A DNA stretch of 64,000 nt from Planctomycetota bacterium (GTDB lineage: Bacteria; Planctomycetota; Planctomycetia; Pirellulales; Pirellulaceae). Each line of letters begins with the position of its first letter. Within the stretch, counting starts at the first letter, position 1. Positions 28,517 through 38,301 of the stretch are shown in pieces. The translations under genes and the position numbers were made by a program. The DNA is taken from assembly GCA_014381825.1 (NCBI GenBank), contig JACNKX010000058.1:62001-126000 (forward strand), read 5' to 3'. Under the pieces are notes generated by a model that searched no databases, was not told the origin of the DNA, and worked only from the letters and a program-made list of their open reading frames with translations.

Positions 28517-28589
28517 GTCTAGCTGGCGACCAGTTCTTGCCAGCCACCAGCCTTGATTGTGTTGCGCGTTCGGTCTCTACTGGCTGTCT

Positions 28590-29480
28590 ATGAATATTCC
28601 TTCTAGACAGATTACCGGAGCTGCTGACGGGCCAAACCTGCTCATCACGGGCGGCGTTCATGGCGACGAGTTCGAGCCGATGGCGGCCATTCGCCGTTTG
28701 ATCAAAGAGATCGATCCAGCGAACCTTCGAGGTCGATTGACGCTGGTCCCTGTTGCCAATGAAGCCGCGTTCCTTCACGGCGCGCGAACAGCCGAAGATG
28801 GTCTCGACCTAGCGCGAACATGCCCCGGCGCGCCCGACGGATCGGTTACCGAGCAGACAGCTTATGCCTTAAGCCAGATCATCCGCGCGGCTGATTATTA
28901 CATCGATCTGCACACCGGCGGAACCATCATGAGCGTGTTGCCGCTGACCGGTTACAAGCTCGTTCCGGATGAAGCGGTTCGCCAGACGCAGCGTCGGATG
29001 GCTCACGCATTCAATTTGCCGCTCGTCTGGGGCACCGATTATCGGTTGGAAGGAAGGACGCTGTCAGTTGCTCGTGACGCTGGCGTACCTGCGATCTATG
29101 CCGAGTATCTTGGCTCGGGATTGTGCGATCCGGCGGGAGTGGATGCATACGTCGAGGGTTGCCTAAACGTGATGGCGGAACTCGATATGTTCGATCGCGA
29201 GCAACCGCAATCGCGCGTCGAACACGCTATCGATGACTTCCGAGAAAGTGCGGGGCACATGCAAATTCGCAACCCGGCACCGATCACTGGTTTCTTTGAA
29301 CCGCACGTCCAACTGGGCGACATGGTCACGACTGGCGATTCGCTCGGAGTAGTCACTGACACGCTCGGCGAGAACGTGATCGCGGCTCCGTCGCAAGAAA
29401 CCGGCCAAGTCATCGTGCTACGAACGTTTTCGCGAGTCCATGCTGGCGATACGCTGGCCGTGATTTTGGAAGAAGTTTAG
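28590..29480 (+). CDS. Succinylglutamate desuccinylase / aspartoacylase family zinc carboxypeptidase-like deacylase
   Basis: 296 residues from ATG 28590; earlier start codons have no ribosome site. The zinc site is GGVHGDEFEPMAA (H-x-x-E) plus DLHTGGTIMS (H), the M14-type pattern of the AstE/AspA group. NEAAFLHGARTAEDGLDLAR gives substrate-binding residues. The C-terminal third (ITGFFEPHVQLGDMV to DTLAVILEE) is a barrel-sandwich domain often attached in this family. These enzymes cleave N-acyl amino acids or peptides. Substrate undecided. It is 73 bases after the exporter gene and 22 bases before an SDR gene; the latter pair is a likely operon. Confidence 0.8.
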   Translation: MNIPSRQITGAADGPNLLITGGVHGDEFEPMAAIRRLIKEIDPANLRGRLTLVPVANEAAFLHGARTAEDGLDLARTCPGAPDGSVTEQTAYALSQIIRAADYYIDLHTGGTIMSVLPLTGYKLVPDEAVRQTQRRMAHAFNLPLVWGTDYRLEGRTLSVARDAGVPAIYAEYLGSGLCDPAGVDAYVEGCLNVMAELDMFDREQPQSRVEHAIDDFRESAGHMQIRNPAPITGFFEPHVQLGDMVTTGDSLGVVTDTLGENVIAAPSQETGQVIVLRTFSRVHAGDTLAVILEEV

Positions 29481-29502
29481 CAACGTTACGCGAGTCGAAT
29501 CC

Positions 29503-30312
29503 ATGAGCCAGAAACCTGTTGCCCTGATCACCGGTGCTGCCCGCGGAATCGGTCGCGAGACGGCGTTCGAGTTCGCTCGACGTGGTTACGACCTCGGCTT
29601 GTTGGATGTCTTGCAAGACGAACTGCAAGCAACATCGAACGCGGCCGTTGCATTTGGCGCGGCGTGTGTCGCGAAAATTTGTGACCTCAGTTCGTTGGAA
29701 GCTTCAGAAGCTTCATTGCATCAAGTCGCTCGACACTTTGGCAGACTCGATGTGCTCGTCAACAACGCCGCGTGGCGTGAGATCAAGACGATGCGAGAGA
29801 TTTCAGTCGAGTCGTGGGAACGGACGATCCGGATCTGCCTGACGACTCCTGCATTCCTAGCTCGTTGGGCCGCCGAGGTAATGGAGCCGCAAGGCTCCGG
29901 TGTGATTATTAACGTGTGTAGCATCATGTCACGGCGAGGGGGCGGAGTCGCTGCGGCCTACCCCGCGGTGAAGGGCGGCATCGATTCGCTTACCTACGAA
30001 CTCGCCTCGCTTTACGGGCGCAGTGGGATCCGAGTACTTGCAGTGAGCCCTGGTGCGATCGATACCGAATTGAGTGGTGACTATCCCGGTGGCGACGGCC
30101 AATCGGTCGACGCTCAGCTGCGAGAATGGAGCACGAGCGAGATTCCTCTAGGACGCTGGGGCGAGGCTACGGAAATCGCTCGCGTGATCGCGATGCTATC
30201 GAGCGAGGACGCCAGCTACATGACCGGCACGAATGTGACTGTCGACGGAGGTTGGTCGCAGGCCCACTTTCCGCGTGACTTGCTGAAGCGGATGAAGCCA
30301 GATCAGTTCTGA
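29503..30312 (+). CDS. Short-chain dehydrogenase/reductase (SDR)
   Basis: 269 residues. ALITGAARGIGRETA is the NAD(P)-binding T-G-x-x-x-G-I-G motif; VLVNNAAWRE is the N-N-A-x motif; VCSIMS and YPAVKGG carry the catalytic Ser and Y-x-x-x-K; VSPGAIDTELSGDYPG and YMTGTNVTVDGGW close the fold. Classical SDRs oxidise alcohols or reduce ketones with NAD(P). No acidic residue is seen right after the glycine motif to fix cofactor choice. It follows the deacylase gene by 22 bases. Substrate unknown. Confidence 0.9.
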   Translation: MSQKPVALITGAARGIGRETAFEFARRGYDLGLLDVLQDELQATSNAAVAFGAACVAKICDLSSLEASEASLHQVARHFGRLDVLVNNAAWREIKTMREISVESWERTIRICLTTPAFLARWAAEVMEPQGSGVIINVCSIMSRRGGGVAAAYPAVKGGIDSLTYELASLYGRSGIRVLAVSPGAIDTELSGDYPGGDGQSVDAQLREWSTSEIPLGRWGEATEIARVIAMLSSEDASYMTGTNVTVDGGWSQAHFPRDLLKRMKPDQF

Positions 30313-30348
30313 CATGCGAAACGACGTAGCGGTGGAGGATCGACCACG

Positions 30349-30966
30349 TTAGTACCGGGCCTCTTCCGCGTCCGCGTCAACGATCGCTTCGACAACTTTC
30401 CAATCGGTGACTACGGCAGCGACGTGTGGCTCGAAGACTCCCTTCACACGAATCGGCATCGACGCAACGCGACCGGAAACTCGTAATACATCTCGTTTGC
30501 GAAGTCCCTTCGCCATCTCCAACGAGATCTCATCGCCGATTCGCAATCCAACTGGCTTCGCAAGCATATTCCAGTAGTCGGCCGAAGGCTGAGCATAGTA
30601 CCACACCGTCCCTCGATTGCCGAAGAAGGGAGGTGCGGCGTGTTTCAAGATCATGCGAGTGCGTCCCGCATCCAGAGCCTCGACAAGCACCTCGCCAGCA
30701 GTCACACGTCTGACCGTCAACAGGACTTCTACGGTCCCGCCTTCCATTGCGATCGCCGCCGCGGTTAGCTGTTCTACTCGCGCTTCGTATTGGTAGAAGT
30801 TGTCTCGATAAAGATCAACGCGAGCCACCGCGTCACCCAGCTCGGTGAGTTCTTCCTGCTCGATCTGTCGAACTTCGATAACGGGTCCGGGAGCAGCAGC
30901 TTGTGCTAGACATACGAACCCGAAAACAGCCGCTGCAAAAATGATCCAAGATGAATTGCGCCGCAT
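30349..30966 (-). CDS. Secreted hypothetical protein, 205 residues
   Basis: The ATG at 30966 has GAGGGA upstream; a GTG directly before it is less likely. Residues 5-24 (SSWIIFAAAVFGFVCLAQAA) form a signal peptide. The rest is beta-rich: EVLLTVRRVTAGEVLVEALD, RTRMILKHAAPPFFGNRGTVWYYAQPSADYW, LRIGDEISLEMAKGLRKRDVLRVSG, VVTDWKVVEAIVD. I do not recognise the family. The 31054-31115 repeat lies behind its start. Confidence 0.55.
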   Translation of the reverse strand: MRRNSSWIIFAAAVFGFVCLAQAAAPGPVIEVRQIEQEELTELGDAVARVDLYRDNFYQYEARVEQLTAAAIAMEGGTVEVLLTVRRVTAGEVLVEALDAGRTRMILKHAAPPFFGNRGTVWYYAQPSADYWNMLAKPVGLRIGDEISLEMAKGLRKRDVLRVSGRVASMPIRVKGVFEPHVAAVVTDWKVVEAIVDADAEEARY

Positions 30967-31053
30967 CACTATGTCCCTCGAGGTCGATCAATGTTTCAAC
31001 TCGCTCCATTGTAGTTGGGCGGCGACACGTTATCAGGAACATCCAAATGTCAC

Positions 31054-31115
31054 TTAACGGCAAGCCGTGGGCGACTGTGACACGGACAACACCTTCGCCG
31101 GTGGCTGGCCGTTAA
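31054..31115. repeat. TTAACGGC-type intergenic inverted repeat, copy 1
   Basis: The arms 31054-31074 and 31095-31115 are reverse complements at 17 of 21 positions, and both begin or end with TTAACGGC / GCCGTTAA. The left arm resembles that of copy 2 at 39960-40018. It lies between the starts and ends of genes on the minus strand (30966 and 31135), so it is intergenic. Probably a dispersed planctomycete repeat, perhaps acting as a hairpin terminator. Confidence 0.65.
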
Positions 31116-31134
31116 ACGACGCAAGGGGAAGGAC

Positions 31135-32202
31135 TTACTGTCGCGATTCTGGTCGCAGTTGCCCAAGCCGCAACGCCTTCCGCAGCCTAACTGTCTTGTC
31201 GATGTCTCGAATTTCCAAGCTGATCGTGGGATCCACTGCATTCCAGTCAACGGCGATGACGCCGTAATTCTCGCGATGAAACGTGTTGGCCGACGCACGA
31301 TGCTCGTTCTTGGTAGGCGTTCCGCGAGGGTGGAGTTGGTTTAAGCTGCTCGATGTCAATTCGTAAATCGGATACGGAGCGGACTCTTCCAAGGCAGACA
31401 GCTCCGACCAATGTCGATCACCACTGATCATCACGACACCGTTCGCCTTCGTCGATTCGATCAATTGCAGCAGACGGGCTCGCTCCAAGGGAAGATTGGC
31501 CCAAGTCTCCTGGCCCGATGCGGTCGCCAGTAGCTGAATGCTTGTGGCGATGATTCGCAACTCGGCTGGCACGCGTAGTTGCTCTTCAAGCCACTTCCAC
31601 TGTGCTTCGCCAAGGACAGTCCGGCTCGGATCATCAGACGGCAGATAGGGACCTCCGACTTTTCGATCGCCTTTCGAGAGCTGGCTGCGAAAGTATCGCG
31701 TGTCGAGCAGGATCACCTGAACTCGCTTGCCGGGTGGACCAAAAACGGTCGCATCGTAGACGCCGTCGCGAGCGCGTCTTGGCGAATCGGGCGGGTCATT
31801 CCAAAAGTCGACGAAGATCTCTTGCGATTCAATCTTCTTCGCATAGTCCGCGCCGCCATCGTTCACGCCGAAATCATGGTCGTCCCAGGTCGCGAGGATG
31901 GGACATGCTTTGATCAGCTTTGCAAATCCTGCGTCCGCTTTGAGCTTCGCATATTTGGCACGCATGACTTGCATGTCCGTTGTGTCGGCATAGATGTTGT
32001 CACCGAGAAAGATGAACAACTCGGGTTGCTCGTCGACAATTGTCTGAAGGATCGGCATCGGTTGCTCTTGCTTGATGCAGGAACCGAACAGAATCCGAGA
32101 CATAAGAGTTGCATCATCCGCGACAACTGGCGAACCGATGGCGAGTGCGCAGCTCGTGGCAATCACGACCGACAGAATTGGTTTTCGCTTTGTTCGTATC
32201 AT
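31135..32202 (-). CDS. Secreted PhoD-like alkaline phosphatase
   Basis: 355 residues from ATG 32202; upstream codons add 47 unlikely residues. Signal peptide SVVIATSCALAIGSPVVA. FGSCIKQEQP, LFIFLGDNIYADT (G-D-N metal ligands), LATWDDHDFGVND (W-D-D-H-D), VMISGDRHWSEL (G-D-R-H) are the metal-binding motifs of the PhoD/metallophosphatase group. It should hydrolyse phosphate mono- or diesters outside the cytoplasm. PhoD proteins usually have a Tat leader; here the leader has no clear twin arginine. Confidence 0.85.
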   Translation of the reverse strand: MIRTKRKPILSVVIATSCALAIGSPVVADDATLMSRILFGSCIKQEQPMPILQTIVDEQPELFIFLGDNIYADTTDMQVMRAKYAKLKADAGFAKLIKACPILATWDDHDFGVNDGGADYAKKIESQEIFVDFWNDPPDSPRRARDGVYDATVFGPPGKRVQVILLDTRYFRSQLSKGDRKVGGPYLPSDDPSRTVLGEAQWKWLEEQLRVPAELRIIATSIQLLATASGQETWANLPLERARLLQLIESTKANGVVMISGDRHWSELSALEESAPYPIYELTSSSLNQLHPRGTPTKNEHRASANTFHRENYGVIAVDWNAVDPTISLEIRDIDKTVRLRKALRLGQLRPESRQ

Positions 32203-32230
32203 GCAACACATTGTAGCGTCGCAAAAAGAA

Positions 32231-32998
32231 CTATGCGACGTTGCGGAGCCACGATTCAGGATCGACATCTTGGTGTGGAATGCGCCGCTCGTGCAACTTG
32301 AACGACAATCGTGACCACCAAGTCGGTCTGCGCCCTGGTGCAACGAACGGAATCAATGGCGTCAGTCGCTGGTAGAGCGCTGCCTTTTGATCGTAGAACT
32401 TGCTCGCCTGAGAGGGATCGGCATGATACCTGGCCCACGCAATCGTCCCGCAAACCCCGGCGGCACCAAAGTGATCGTCGAGCAGGATATCTTCCGTAAA
32501 CACGACCAAGCCGCCGTCGCGTCGCTTTACAGCGTTCTGAAAAGCGACGATGCCGCCGTCCGCCAAGTGCTCCGAGTATTCGTCAAAGTCAGTCTCGGCA
32601 CCCTCGGGCGAATGCTCAGCATGCAAGAGCAACAGCCGCAACGGGCGATCCCAAATCTCGCTGATTTCGTCAGGAAAGACTTGATGAAAGTCAACGATAT
32701 CATCAACTCCCGCGCCGCGCAGATTGGACTCAACCGTTTCGAGTTGCGTTTGGTAGAACTGCGTTTCGAGCGGCTCGATGGTACTGACGCGAGTGTCGCC
32801 CGCCAACCGAGCGGCTTCGGCCAAGACGATCGTCGATTGTCCGGTGCCACAACCGATAGCGAGGATCTCCCCTTCGGCAAGTGGGCAAACACCGATCAGC
32901 GCAAGAAATCGCAACTCGCGATCATTGATCTGACGGGGAAGGTTCTTTACAAGTCGGGGGGCGGAGGCGACGAAGTCCGTGATGGCTGGATCTAGCAT
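32231..32998 (-). CDS. Class I SAM-dependent methyltransferase-like protein
   Basis: 255 residues from ATG 32998 with AAGGAA upstream. Motif I is EILAIGCGTGQSTIVLA, binding S-adenosylmethionine, followed by TRVSTIEPLETQF (acidic residue after beta2), RLLLLHAEHSPEGAETDFDEY, and ADGGIVAFQN. This is the Methyltransf_24 arrangement, in which the beta4 region carries H and E residues. Residues 175-255 are unusual and end in a basic tail. Substrate unknown. The start is 28 bases upstream of the PhoD-type gene's leader region, so they may form a unit with it. Confidence 0.75.
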   Translation of the reverse strand: MLDPAITDFVASAPRLVKNLPRQINDRELRFLALIGVCPLAEGEILAIGCGTGQSTIVLAEAARLAGDTRVSTIEPLETQFYQTQLETVESNLRGAGVDDIVDFHQVFPDEISEIWDRPLRLLLLHAEHSPEGAETDFDEYSEHLADGGIVAFQNAVKRRDGGLVVFTEDILLDDHFGAAGVCGTIAWARYHADPSQASKFYDQKAALYQRLTPLIPFVAPGRRPTWWSRLSFKLHERRIPHQDVDPESWLRNVA

Positions 32999-33141
32999 CA
33001 CAATTTCCTTGGCGGGACGAGCATAGGGGCACGTGAATTATCGTCGGAATTTTGCTGGCACAGACTTGAGAGAGCCATGCAGTAATTGTCGATGCTAGCT
33101 CTGCCAGCGACCAGATTCGCTTGCGTTTCGATCCGGGCAAC

Positions 33142-33435
33142 TCACTTTGAGATCGACTTTGGCCCCTCGCCGAGCACCTTGTCGTACGTGCCATCCCCTG
33201 ACTTGACGTATTTCGTAAAGCCAAGTCGTTCGAGCTTCTTGTCGTCCGCCAGGTTGCGATCCGTCTTCATCGGCGCGTGCTTGCCGGCCACGTGGAAAGG
33301 TACGAACACGCGCCGAACGGTCTGGCCCGTTTCTGGATGCGTCGACAGTGGTTCGTCCGACATAAGCTCGACGACCTCGAACCGCTCGCCCGGATTTCCG
33401 TCTTCGTCGAGAATTTCATACACATAAGTCGGCAC
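33142..33435 (-). CDS. FmdB-like small protein that has lost its zinc-ribbon cysteines
   Basis: 97 residues; GTG start with GGAG nine bases upstream. The order MPTYVYEI, then FEVVELMSDEPLSTHPETGQTVRRVF, repeats the FmdB family layout (MPTYEYRC, FE-x-x-QSM-D-PL-x-x-CP-x-CG-x-VRRVF), but all four zinc cysteines are absent. The C-terminal half (LADDKKLERLGFTKYVKSGDGTYDKVLG) is an extension. It probably keeps the fold without the metal. Function unknown. Confidence 0.65.
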   Translation of the reverse strand: MPTYVYEILDEDGNPGERFEVVELMSDEPLSTHPETGQTVRRVFVPFHVAGKHAPMKTDRNLADDKKLERLGFTKYVKSGDGTYDKVLGEGPKSISK

Positions 33436-33737
33436 TGTTATTACTCCGTCAATAGCACCACGGTGATCGGTGATCCCCGCGTCAACTGAATTCTCGCGTA
33501 CTCACCTATTCTACAACAAGGATCGTCAACATGAATGAGCGAGCTTTCGCGATTATAATTCGCCGATCCTCTCTGACGCTGATTGATTCGCCGATCGCGT
33601 ACGTAACAAAAGGCTTTCAAACAGTTTGCGATCAATCGCACGATCCGAAACGAGCGGCATTTACCTTGCTGTTCGGTGCCAGCCGATATATAAAGCAGGG
33701 TTGATGCGTTTGTGCTGCCTTTCATCGGAGTCTTTGT
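33436..33737. other. Divergent intergenic region without a gene
   Basis: 302 bases between the FmdB-like and DUF1501 genes. It must hold two promoters. GGAG at 33727-33730 is the ribosome site of the DUF1501 gene. I see no hairpin or repeat of note and no reading frame that can be supported. Confidence 0.4.
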
Positions 33738-35120
33738 ATGAGTCAGCAGTGGGATCAAGGACGGACGTGCTCCGAGTTTCGGCGTAACGAGATCAGTCGC
33801 CGTGGCTTTGTGAGGGCAGGAGCGTTGGGCGCGGCTGGCCTGTCGCTGGCCGATCTCCTTCGCGGCGAGGCGCAGGCTGCACCGGCACAAAGCAGAGCCG
33901 TTAACTCGGTCATCATCCTTTGGATGCGAGGCGGACCCAGCCACATCGACATGTGGGACCCTAAGCCAGATGCGCCGATCGACTACCGTGGCGAGTTTGG
34001 AGTCAGCGATACGAATGTTCCCGGCATCCAATTAACCGACATGTTGCCGATGTGCGGTCGCGTGATGGACAAGTGGTCGATCATTCGTAGCTTGCACCAC
34101 GGCAACGCAGGACACTCGGCAGGAGACCAAATCTGTTTCACCGGATATCCGCCCGGACCAGCGCCTGATCAGAACGTCATGCCAAGTTGTGGGTCAATCG
34201 TCGCCGAGCAGCTTGGGCATCTAAATCCTGAGTTGCCAGGCTACGTCATGATTCCGCGCCAAGTCCCAGGAACCGACTCGGCCTATCTCGGCGTCGCTCA
34301 CAAGCCCTTCGAAACCGGCGCCGATCCAGCACAAGCCGGGCCGTTCAAGTTGCCGAACTTCGAGATTGCCTCCGGACTTACCGTTGACCGACTCGACGGT
34401 CGTCGCGAGTTGCTGACGGGCTTCGACCGCTTGCAAGCAACCGCGGATCAAAGCGGCCAGATGGACGCGCTCGACCGCTTTGGCCAGAAGGCTTGGGATA
34501 TCCTTTCTTCACCGGCAGCAAAGCACGCTTTCGATCTCGATAGCGAGCCGCAAGATCTGCGCGAGCGTTACGGATTCATGCCTGCGTTCGACCCGATGGC
34601 GTCAAATCGCTGCGGCGCTCCCGCGTGGAGTCAACGAATGCTGCTTGCTCGTCGACTCGTTGAAGCGGGTGTCCGGCTAGTGACCGTCGATCTTCGGTGG
34701 TGGGACACTCACGTTCAAGGGTTCGACTCGCTTCGTCGAGGCTTCCTGCCACGCTTCGATAAGGCGTACTCAGCGTTGATCGAAGACTTGGAACAACGCG
34801 GCTTGATGGGGTCGACACTGGTTGTCGCGTGGGGCGAGTTCGGTCGCACGCCACGCGTGAATAAAGACGCTGGGCGCGATCACTACCCGAACGTCTTCAG
34901 CGCCGCCATCGCCGGCGGCAAAGTGCAGGGCGGTCGCGTCGTCGGCTCGTCCGACGCAAAAGGAGCCTTCCCGAAAGACAACCCGAAGACACCTCAAGAT
35001 GTGTTGGCAACGATCTACGATCACCTGGGTGTTGATACCAGAAAGCAGTATCTCACTGCCTCCGGTCGTCCAGTACCGGTGCTTCCGCACGGTGAACCGA
35101 TACGAGAACTGTTTTCGTAA
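33738..35120 (+). CDS. DUF1501 protein with Tat leader
   Basis: 460 residues. The leader ISRRGFVRAGALGAAGLSLADLL is a twin-arginine signal. After it come NSVIILWMRGGPSHIDMWDPK, then IMPRQVPGTD-type segments, CFTGYPPGP, LHHGNAGHSAGDQI and LVVAWGEFGRTPRVN with the terminal DHYPNVFSAAIAGGKVQGG. These are the hallmark stretches of DUF1501 proteins, which share the alkaline-phosphatase/sulfatase superfamily fold. The usual DUF1549/DUF1553 cytochrome partner is not next to it. Export by Tat suggests a folded, possibly metal-loaded protein. Substrate unknown. Confidence 0.9.
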   Translation: MSQQWDQGRTCSEFRRNEISRRGFVRAGALGAAGLSLADLLRGEAQAAPAQSRAVNSVIILWMRGGPSHIDMWDPKPDAPIDYRGEFGVSDTNVPGIQLTDMLPMCGRVMDKWSIIRSLHHGNAGHSAGDQICFTGYPPGPAPDQNVMPSCGSIVAEQLGHLNPELPGYVMIPRQVPGTDSAYLGVAHKPFETGADPAQAGPFKLPNFEIASGLTVDRLDGRRELLTGFDRLQATADQSGQMDALDRFGQKAWDILSSPAAKHAFDLDSEPQDLRERYGFMPAFDPMASNRCGAPAWSQRMLLARRLVEAGVRLVTVDLRWWDTHVQGFDSLRRGFLPRFDKAYSALIEDLEQRGLMGSTLVVAWGEFGRTPRVNKDAGRDHYPNVFSAAIAGGKVQGGRVVGSSDAKGAFPKDNPKTPQDVLATIYDHLGVDTRKQYLTASGRPVPVLPHGEPIRELFS

Positions 35121-35199
35121 AGGTGAAATCGGTTCATCCGCTTCGAGACGATCGAAAAGCATGAGCGTTGGGAATTCCTAAAGCTTCCACAAGTTCTGT

Positions 35200-36144
35200 T
35201 TACGCCTTCTTCAGACATTCCTTTAGATAATCGCGAGAGCGATTGATCTCGTCGGTAACGGCATTTGTTGTTTCGAGTATCGGAATGCCACGCGGCACTG
35301 GGTGCATGAAAATCTCGGTCCAACCGCGATAGTCGATTTCTTGCAGTGCCGCAACGAGTGGAACGAAATCGAGCGTGCCACGCCCGGGCATTTGAAGCAA
35401 CTCTTGCTCCTTGGGCAACTTCTTGCTGCATCCCATCCCGTGCTGCCAGGCATAAAACATGGCAATGCCATCGCCCAGCGTTCGGATCAGATCGCTAATC
35501 AGTTTCTCGTCTTGTGGAAGATGATACGGAGCTAGAGCGACCGCCAGATGCTCCGACGAGCGTAGTTCGACAAGCCACTTCAACGAGTCGGGCGAATCGA
35601 TCAGGTTGTTGCCGTGGTTCTCAATCGCAATCGTGACGCCGGTGTCCTCCGCCACCTCCAGATGTGGCTTCATCTGTTCGATGAACTTTCCGACGGCTGC
35701 CTTGAGTTCATTGCCTTTAAGTCCGACCGGCCCTTTGCCGCCACAAACGATCGTCGGACAGCCGAAGCGCTTCGCAAGTCGCATCTCGTTCTGAACGCCA
35801 AACGGACCGAGTTTGTATTGAGTGATGCATCCCAGCGAGACGTCATGCTGTTTGAGCAAGGCAGCAAACTTCTCTTCGCCTAGCTCATCGAGTTGCTCAC
35901 GCTGATTACCATGCACCTTCGGCCAGATATCAAATGCGGCCGCGCCGGTCTTTGCAACTTCAGGCATGATCTCGGCAACATCGGTATAGCCATACATCGA
36001 CGAGCCAACGATGTAGCGGAAAGTGAAGTCTTTGTCATCCGCATCGACGGTGTTGTCGTTGGCGGTTGTCGGCAGCGCTGCGACCGTTGCCGCTCCAATT
36101 AACGTTTTATTAAATTGGCGGCGATCAAACGGTTGTCTGGTCAT
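35200..36144 (-). CDS. TIM-barrel sugar isomerase/epimerase family protein with Tat-like leader
   Basis: 314 residues. [19 protein letters not shown] is a Tat-like signal. The mature part follows the xylose-isomerase-like AP-endonuclease-2 fold: [54 protein letters not shown] (metal-binding E and H), and [14 protein letters not shown] (C-terminal E and H). The family isomerises or epimerises sugars. Its start overlaps the stop of the PhyH gene by four bases (ATGA). Third gene of a tight operon with PhyH and the PQQ-propeller. Confidence 0.8.
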   Translation of the reverse strand: MTRQPFDRRQFNKTLIGAATVAALPTTANDNTVDADDKDFTFRYIVGSSMYGYTDVAEIMPEVAKTGAAAFDIWPKVHGNQREQLDELGEEKFAALLKQHDVSLGCITQYKLGPFGVQNEMRLAKRFGCPTIVCGGKGPVGLKGNELKAAVGKFIEQMKPHLEVAEDTGVTIAIENHGNNLIDSPDSLKWLVELRSSEHLAVALAPYHLPQDEKLISDLIRTLGDGIAMFYAWQHGMGCSKKLPKEQELLQMPGRGTLDFVPLVAALQEIDYRGWTEIFMHPVPRGIPILETTNAVTDEINRSRDYLKECLKKA

Positions 36145-36905
36145 GCGAGGCTCCCTGTTGCAGATCGATAAACGTTCTCGCCGTTGTCAAGAAACGGAAC
36201 GGCGAGGTGCATTGGGTCATTCGTGTTGGGCTTATAGATCGGAGCGGGCGAGTATTGAGTCACGTACGCTCGCCGCATTTTGTCAGTTGTGTTCGCACCA
36301 CTTCGATGAAATGTCAGCGAGCTGAAAACGACAAGGCTCCCGGCAGGTACGATTGCTGGAATTCCAGGATTCTCTCCAAAGTAACCGGTCTTGTCGCCGG
36401 TCGCCGGATCGCGAATGTGTTCGACCAACGATCGAATGCCGATTGTCGAGAAAGGCATGACTGACGCCGTACCATTCTCAAGTGTCATATCGTCGACGGC
36501 CGCCCAGACCGTGACATAGGGGCGATGCAAGAATCCAAGATAGCCGCCATCCTGATGCCAGGAAAACTTGATACCTTGCTCGGCGGCCTTCACGACGTAT
36601 TGGTCGTAGAATAAATACGCCGTATCGCCGATCGTGGCCTTACAGACTTCGGACATGAGATCGCCGAAGACATACTCATCAAGCCGCGGTGCTTGGTGGT
36701 ACTGCTTGGCAATGTGGTAACGCTTGCCTCGGTGACTGATGTGGATGTGGTCGGTGCCTTGCCGATCCATCTCCGCGTGCATGATCTCGATCAAATAGTC
36801 ACAGGCATCTCGCATGATCTGCAAGTGCTCGTCGGAAATCGCTCGCTCCAGGATGAAGAATCCTTCGTCGATGTATTGCTGCCGTTGTTGATCGGTTATC
36901 ATCAT
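36141..36905 (-). CDS. Phytanoyl-CoA dioxygenase (PhyH) family oxygenase
   Basis: 254 residues from ATG 36905; a GTG one codon earlier (36908) is an alternative. Iron-binding residues are in [15 protein letters not shown] (H-x-D) and [19 protein letters not shown] (distal H plus the R that binds 2-oxoglutarate). [22 protein letters not shown] is also typical. These are Fe(II)/2-oxoglutarate dioxygenases that hydroxylate small molecules; few bacterial members have known substrates. The ATG shares a base with the preceding stop (TGATG). No signal peptide. Confidence 0.85.
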   Translation of the reverse strand: MMITDQQRQQYIDEGFFILERAISDEHLQIMRDACDYLIEIMHAEMDRQGTDHIHISHRGKRYHIAKQYHQAPRLDEYVFGDLMSEVCKATIGDTAYLFYDQYVVKAAEQGIKFSWHQDGGYLGFLHRPYVTVWAAVDDMTLENGTASVMPFSTIGIRSLVEHIRDPATGDKTGYFGENPGIPAIVPAGSLVVFSSLTFHRSGANTTDKMRRAYVTQYSPAPIYKPNTNDPMHLAVPFLDNGENVYRSATGSLA

Positions 36906-38221
36906 CACTCGATCCGATAAAGCTTGGAATCCGATCGCAGCAACAACGTCGATCCCAGCACCGCAGGTGATGCCATCAACTTGCCATCGACGTGGCTCTT
37001 GGCAAGCTCGATGTATTCGGGCGCAGCTTTGATAACCGTCGTGTCACCTTCCTCGCTGAACAGGTAAACTCGATCTTGTGTCGCAATCGGCGAAGCTGAG
37101 TACGCACCTCCGATCCGCTCTTTCCACAGTTCCTTGCCGGTGTGAGCATCGAAGCACGACGCGATACCGGTGTCGGCGATGACGAATAGCAGATCCTCGA
37201 CCAAGACTGGCGATGGTTTAGCTGAAATCTGTCCTTTGGCGCGCCACGCGACATGCGTTTCAGTCACGTCGCCGCTTCCGTCAACTCGAATCGCCCATAG
37301 CTGCGGCTTTCCGAATCCGGTGCAAATGAAAACCATGCCGTGCCCATAGACAGGCCGCGGCACATTAGAGAACCCTTCGCCGTGATCGACGCGCCACAGC
37401 TCCTCTCCGGTCACCGGGTCGTACGAAACGACCCATTGAGCGCCGGGAATCACGTACTGATCGCGGCCATCTTGCCGCACAAGCAACGGTGTCGAATAGG
37501 CTTTTCGATGTTGGCCGTCTTCGTTGCGAATTGGCGGACGAGGGGTCTCCCACAACGTTTTACCGTCTCGTTTGTTCAGTCCGGTGATGAATTGTTTGTC
37601 GATGCCATCGCACACTAAGACAAGGACGTCGTCATAGATGACTGGCGAACTCCCAGCGCCAACGCTGAAGTTGGTAGCAATCGTTCGCTCCCAAATCACC
37701 TCGCCGCTGGCGGTATCAAGACAAGCCGTGCCGTTCGATCCGAAGTGGCAATAAACGCGGCCCATTTCAATGACTGGCGTCGGCGAAGCGTAGCTGTTCG
37801 CCGTATGAATGGCTTCCGGGGACTCGATGTCAAACAATCCGATATCATGCAGAAGTTCACCGCTCTTCCGATCGACGCTTACCGCACGTAGCGAAAGCGT
37901 GCCATGAACTTGGCGGCGTTCAAATTGCTGACGCGTCAGGCCCGATTCTTGAAACTGCTTCTCGATTTGCTCAGGCGTTGGTTCTCTTGTGACTGCCGTC
38001 GTCAGCCACACCTGATTGCCAAGCACGACTGGAGACGACCAGGCTTTCCCATCAATGTTGGTTTTCCAAGTGACGTTTTCTGACTCGCTCCAAGTGAGAG
38101 GAACTTTGGCATCACCGACAAAACCTTGTCCGTTCGGGCCGCGAAACTCCGTCCACTCGGCTTGAAGGTCGATGGCTGAGGCACAGCAAAGCAATGTCAA
38201 CAAAATGAAGAACACCCGCAT
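36905..38221 (-). CDS. Secreted PQQ-type beta-propeller protein
   Basis: 438 residues with a signal peptide ([21 protein letters not shown]). Opening [12 protein letters not shown] is the usual start of planctomycete PQQ-like propellers. Repeats of the form V-x-x-x-D-x-x-T-G-x-x-x-W follow: [71 protein letters not shown]. About seven or eight blades. True PQQ enzymes have extra cofactor residues that I cannot confirm, so it may be only a binding scaffold. First gene of the operon that continues with PhyH and the TIM-barrel gene. Confidence 0.85.
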   Translation of the reverse strand: MRVFFILLTLLCCASAIDLQAEWTEFRGPNGQGFVGDAKVPLTWSESENVTWKTNIDGKAWSSPVVLGNQVWLTTAVTREPTPEQIEKQFQESGLTRQQFERRQVHGTLSLRAVSVDRKSGELLHDIGLFDIESPEAIHTANSYASPTPVIEMGRVYCHFGSNGTACLDTASGEVIWERTIATNFSVGAGSSPVIYDDVLVLVCDGIDKQFITGLNKRDGKTLWETPRPPIRNEDGQHRKAYSTPLLVRQDGRDQYVIPGAQWVVSYDPVTGEELWRVDHGEGFSNVPRPVYGHGMVFICTGFGKPQLWAIRVDGSGDVTETHVAWRAKGQISAKPSPVLVEDLLFVIADTGIASCFDAHTGKELWKERIGGAYSASPIATQDRVYLFSEEGDTTVIKAAPEYIELAKSHVDGKLMASPAVLGSTLLLRSDSKLYRIE

Positions 38222-38301
38222 GAATCGCTCTCACTATCTGTTTGGTCCGTCGTCCGGGCTTCAGCCGGCTGGCACCGCATAAAAGCGGAACATACGAACG
38301 A

